A stretch of DNA of 64,000 bases from Agelaius tricolor (lineage: Eukaryota; Chordata; Aves; Passeriformes; Icteridae), in NCBI GenBank assembly GCA_023055355.1, contig JALJCS010000022.1, forward strand, positions 14,446,501-14,510,500, written 5' to 3'. Positions within the stretch are counted from its first letter, which is position 1, and the number at the start of each line of letters is the position of its first letter. Under the pieces are notes generated by a model. That model worked only from the letters and a program-made list of their open reading frames with translations, did no database searches and was not told where the DNA came from. Below, in pieces: positions 1 to 64,000 of this stretch. Position numbers and translations under genes: made by a program.

Positions 1-61492
<61,492 letters not shown>

Positions 61493-61904
61493 CTAGAACA
61501 CAACAAAGAAAAGCAAGTGCAATTTGAATATAGATTTTATAAATCAGATTTTTTTGCTATTTCAATATGAACACATTTCATAAATTTTATTTTCAGACCA
61601 ATCTCAACTAAAATATACCGCCAAAATAAGTTGTTGATATAGAAACAGAATAACTAAAACCTGGTTGATAGCCTATTTATAAGTTTTCCTGATTTTAAAT
61701 TTTAAGACTGTATTTTCAACTTACTTTATTTCTGCCAAATATTAATTATCGGGACTGAAATTTTCCAAAACTAGAAAGCTGCATACTTTTTAAGCTTTCA
61801 GCAAAGAAAGTTCAGAAATATCCAAGAACAAATCCAGTAGGAAAAAAAAAAGTTATATTCATTTGTCCCATTAAAAATCTTGAGGAATTATTTTCTTCAA
61901 AAAG

Positions 61905-62440
61905 ACTCCAACAGGAGTTTGGCAACAGTAAATTGTGACAGGCATGCCCTTTTTATCATTAAAGGAGCTGGGAACCAGCTCTTTAGAGGAGGAACTAGGC
62001 GTCCTGGTGGAGACCAAGGCAAAGAAGACCAGCCAGCAGCGTTCCCTTGCTGCAAAGGTGGCTGAACAGTGCCCAGGGATGCCTTAGGAGGAGTGCGGCC
62101 GGTAGGCTGAGGGATGTGCTCTCTCCCCTTCTACTCAGCATTGGTGACAAACACTGTTCCCAGTTCTGGGCTCCTCAGTGGCAGAGACATGGTTGCTGTG
62201 GAGAGTCCAAGACAGAGCTGCAAAGGTCAAGGAAGAGCTGAAGTATCTCTCCTGTGGGGAAAGACAGAGAGCTGAGACTGTTGAGCCTGAATAAGGCAGC
62301 TCAGGGAAGATCTCATCAGTATGTACAAATTCCTGAAGGCACAGTGTAAAGAAGATGGGAGAGATAGTATTATAAAGGGATTTTTGAAGGCGTATGAGAA
62401 GGATGCAGTGCAAATAGGAAAGCCAAGGTGGAGCTGAATG
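61905..62440 (+). mobile_element. CR1 LINE fragment, diverged
   Basis: Contains ggtggagaccaaggcaaaga and agaccagccagcagcgttcc, then a stretch like the CR1 cattggtga...ctgggctcctcagt section and agagctgagactgttgagcc. Insertions and deletions are frequent. Bounds are approximate and more CR1 sequence may extend to about 62600. Confidence 0.85.
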
Positions 62441-63229
62441 AGCAGGAATGGGATGACACCAGAGGGGTTCTCTATAGTATGCTAGAAAAGAGAAACTAAA
62501 ATCTCCAAGAGAATTGAGACTGATTTACTGGGCTCTGGGGTGCCATAAAAAGGGCACTGAGCAATAAATGGGAACTGCCTGGATAAAGAGAAAAACAGAG
62601 ATGAAATAGGTACTAAAGTAGAGAAGTTGCATTTGGCCCTTAAGAACACAAGCATCTTAATTAAGAAGGATTCCTTAGGATGGAAATCAAAATAAGGACA
62701 AATTTATCTTTTTTAAGTGAATGATGGTTACTTAGTCACACAGCATGAGATGTTGTGCCACTCATACTTTCATAAATCATCTAGGAACACGAACACAGCA
62801 GTGAAAAACTTTGCAACTCATGCGAAGTGGATCTTAAAAGACCATTACAACAAATGACACAAGGAACCAAGCCAGGACTGTACAATCTGGCACCATTTTT
62901 AACTTCAAAGAAGTTAGCAATATCCAAGAAGAAAACAGCAAATATTGATTGAGATTCACAAAACATAACAGAATAGTTTGTTAATTTAGAAACATAACTG
63001 GACATTGGATGTTTCAAACATGTATGAAGTTTAAAAGTGACCACTGACCAGTTATTCTGCATATGTGCTTATAGAAGAAAGACAATACAGAAAATGTAAC
63101 AGGGAAAAGATTCTAGCTTGAAAGTTAATTCAAACACATTATTCAAATAAACTACTAAAACTTTTCTTAGGTATATTTGTGAACAGAAATAACACTATGA
63201 GCTATAAAGATGGTAAAGGCCTAGTGGGA

Positions 63230-63640
63230 AAGCCATATAAGGACTGGGTGAGGTCCCTTGGTTTGTTCAGCCTGGTGGAGTCTGAGGGGAGACCTCATTG
63301 CACTCTGCAGCTTCCTCCTCAGAGGCAGTGGAGGGGCAGCACCAACCCCTGCTCTCTGTGACCAGTGACAGGATCCAAGGGAACCACCGGAGCTGAGTCG
63401 GGGAATGTTTAGGCTGGACATCAGGAAAAGGTTCTTCTCCCAGAGCATGGTTAGGCACTGAACCGGTTCCCCAGAGCAGTGGTCATGGCCCCAAGGCTGA
63501 CAGAGCTCAAGGAGCATTTGAACAATTCTCTCAGGCACAGGGCGGGATTTTTGGAGTAGTCCTGTGCAGAGCCAGGAGTTGAACTTTGATGATCCTTATG
63601 GGTTCCCTCCAACTCGGAATACTCTATGATTCTAAACATC
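63230..63640 (+). mobile_element. CR1 LINE 3' fragment
   Basis: Contains ttgttcagcctggtggagtc, aggggagacctcattgcact, ctgtgaccagtgacaggatc and gttcccctccaact-like sequence, and ends atactctatgattctaaa. This is a nearly complete 3' section of a CR1 copy, antisense to CFAP46. Confidence 0.95.
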
Positions 63641-64000
63641 TGTTAAAGCTATTTTGGAGGGCTAGACATCATTTACAGATGATAAAAGCTGACTGATCAC
63701 AGTACAAGGACAAGTGAAATACTGAAGACAGAAAACAGATCCCACTCCTTTTAAAAGTAGCCGGAGATAAAAACTACTTTTCATATACAGGGAATTGTAA
63801 CACCTCAAAGCAATACACAGAAGCAGAAGCATCCTGCTGAGATGTTACCACCTCTCATTTCAAAAAGCCACATCCAAGTACTACATGGACATGTTACTGA
63901 TCAGTTATGGAAGTACACTGCCACAGAAATGAGCTCTGCAACCTCTCTGAGGGCCTCTTCAGTCCTCCACTTCCCATAAGCCTATGAAATGCTTCCCAAA
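63641..64000. other. Rightmost intron sequence, no exon recognised
   Basis: Examined on both strands for the exon preceding 61492, expected to encode a segment with LGRAHLCRAQ. None was found, so the missing 5' exons probably lie beyond the window. Confidence 0.55.

Overview
This window reads as bird nuclear DNA. It is AT-rich, it is strewn with CR1-type LINE fragments whose 3' ends carry the typical avian tail, and it holds a 655-bp solo LTR that resembles a family I know from songbirds. A passerine is the likeliest source, but that rests on recognising the LTR from memory.

One gene fills the window. It lies on the minus strand and I recognise it as CFAP46 (cilia and flagella associated protein 46, also called TTC40), a large tetratricopeptide-like protein of the C1d projection of the ciliary central pair. 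I traced 50 coding exons by reading the reverse complement, from 61492 (5' side) down to 1313 (3' side). They total about 7.0 kb of coding sequence, roughly 2,330 codons. Nearly all have AG acceptors and GT donors, and the reading phase carries across every junction except one (34331 to 31838). Both gene ends are outside the window: the first exons lie to the right of 64000 and the last ones to the left of 1. No promoter, start codon or stop codon of the gene is visible.

Layout: 61428-50447 encodes the N-terminal part, including the segment with [18 protein letters not shown] and the [16 protein letters not shown] block. 49434-36260 encodes the middle. 34929-19353 encodes the segment with the IWQ, EEW and FWYNSTLSL motifs. 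18544-1313 encodes the C-terminal part, ending in the block with [19 protein letters not shown].

The introns hold about 16 recognisable CR1 fragments on both strands. The largest (28561-29600) keeps reverse-transcriptase motifs. There is also the solo LTR with a 5-bp target duplication (17348-18002), a second probable LTR with an internal minisatellite (about 9118-9744), simple repeats and one GC-rich patch near 37.1 kb. I saw no second protein-coding gene, no tRNA or rRNA gene, no CRISPR array and no clearly new biological system. The main open points are the single phase conflict, some ambiguous splice sites, and the origin of the GC-rich patch.
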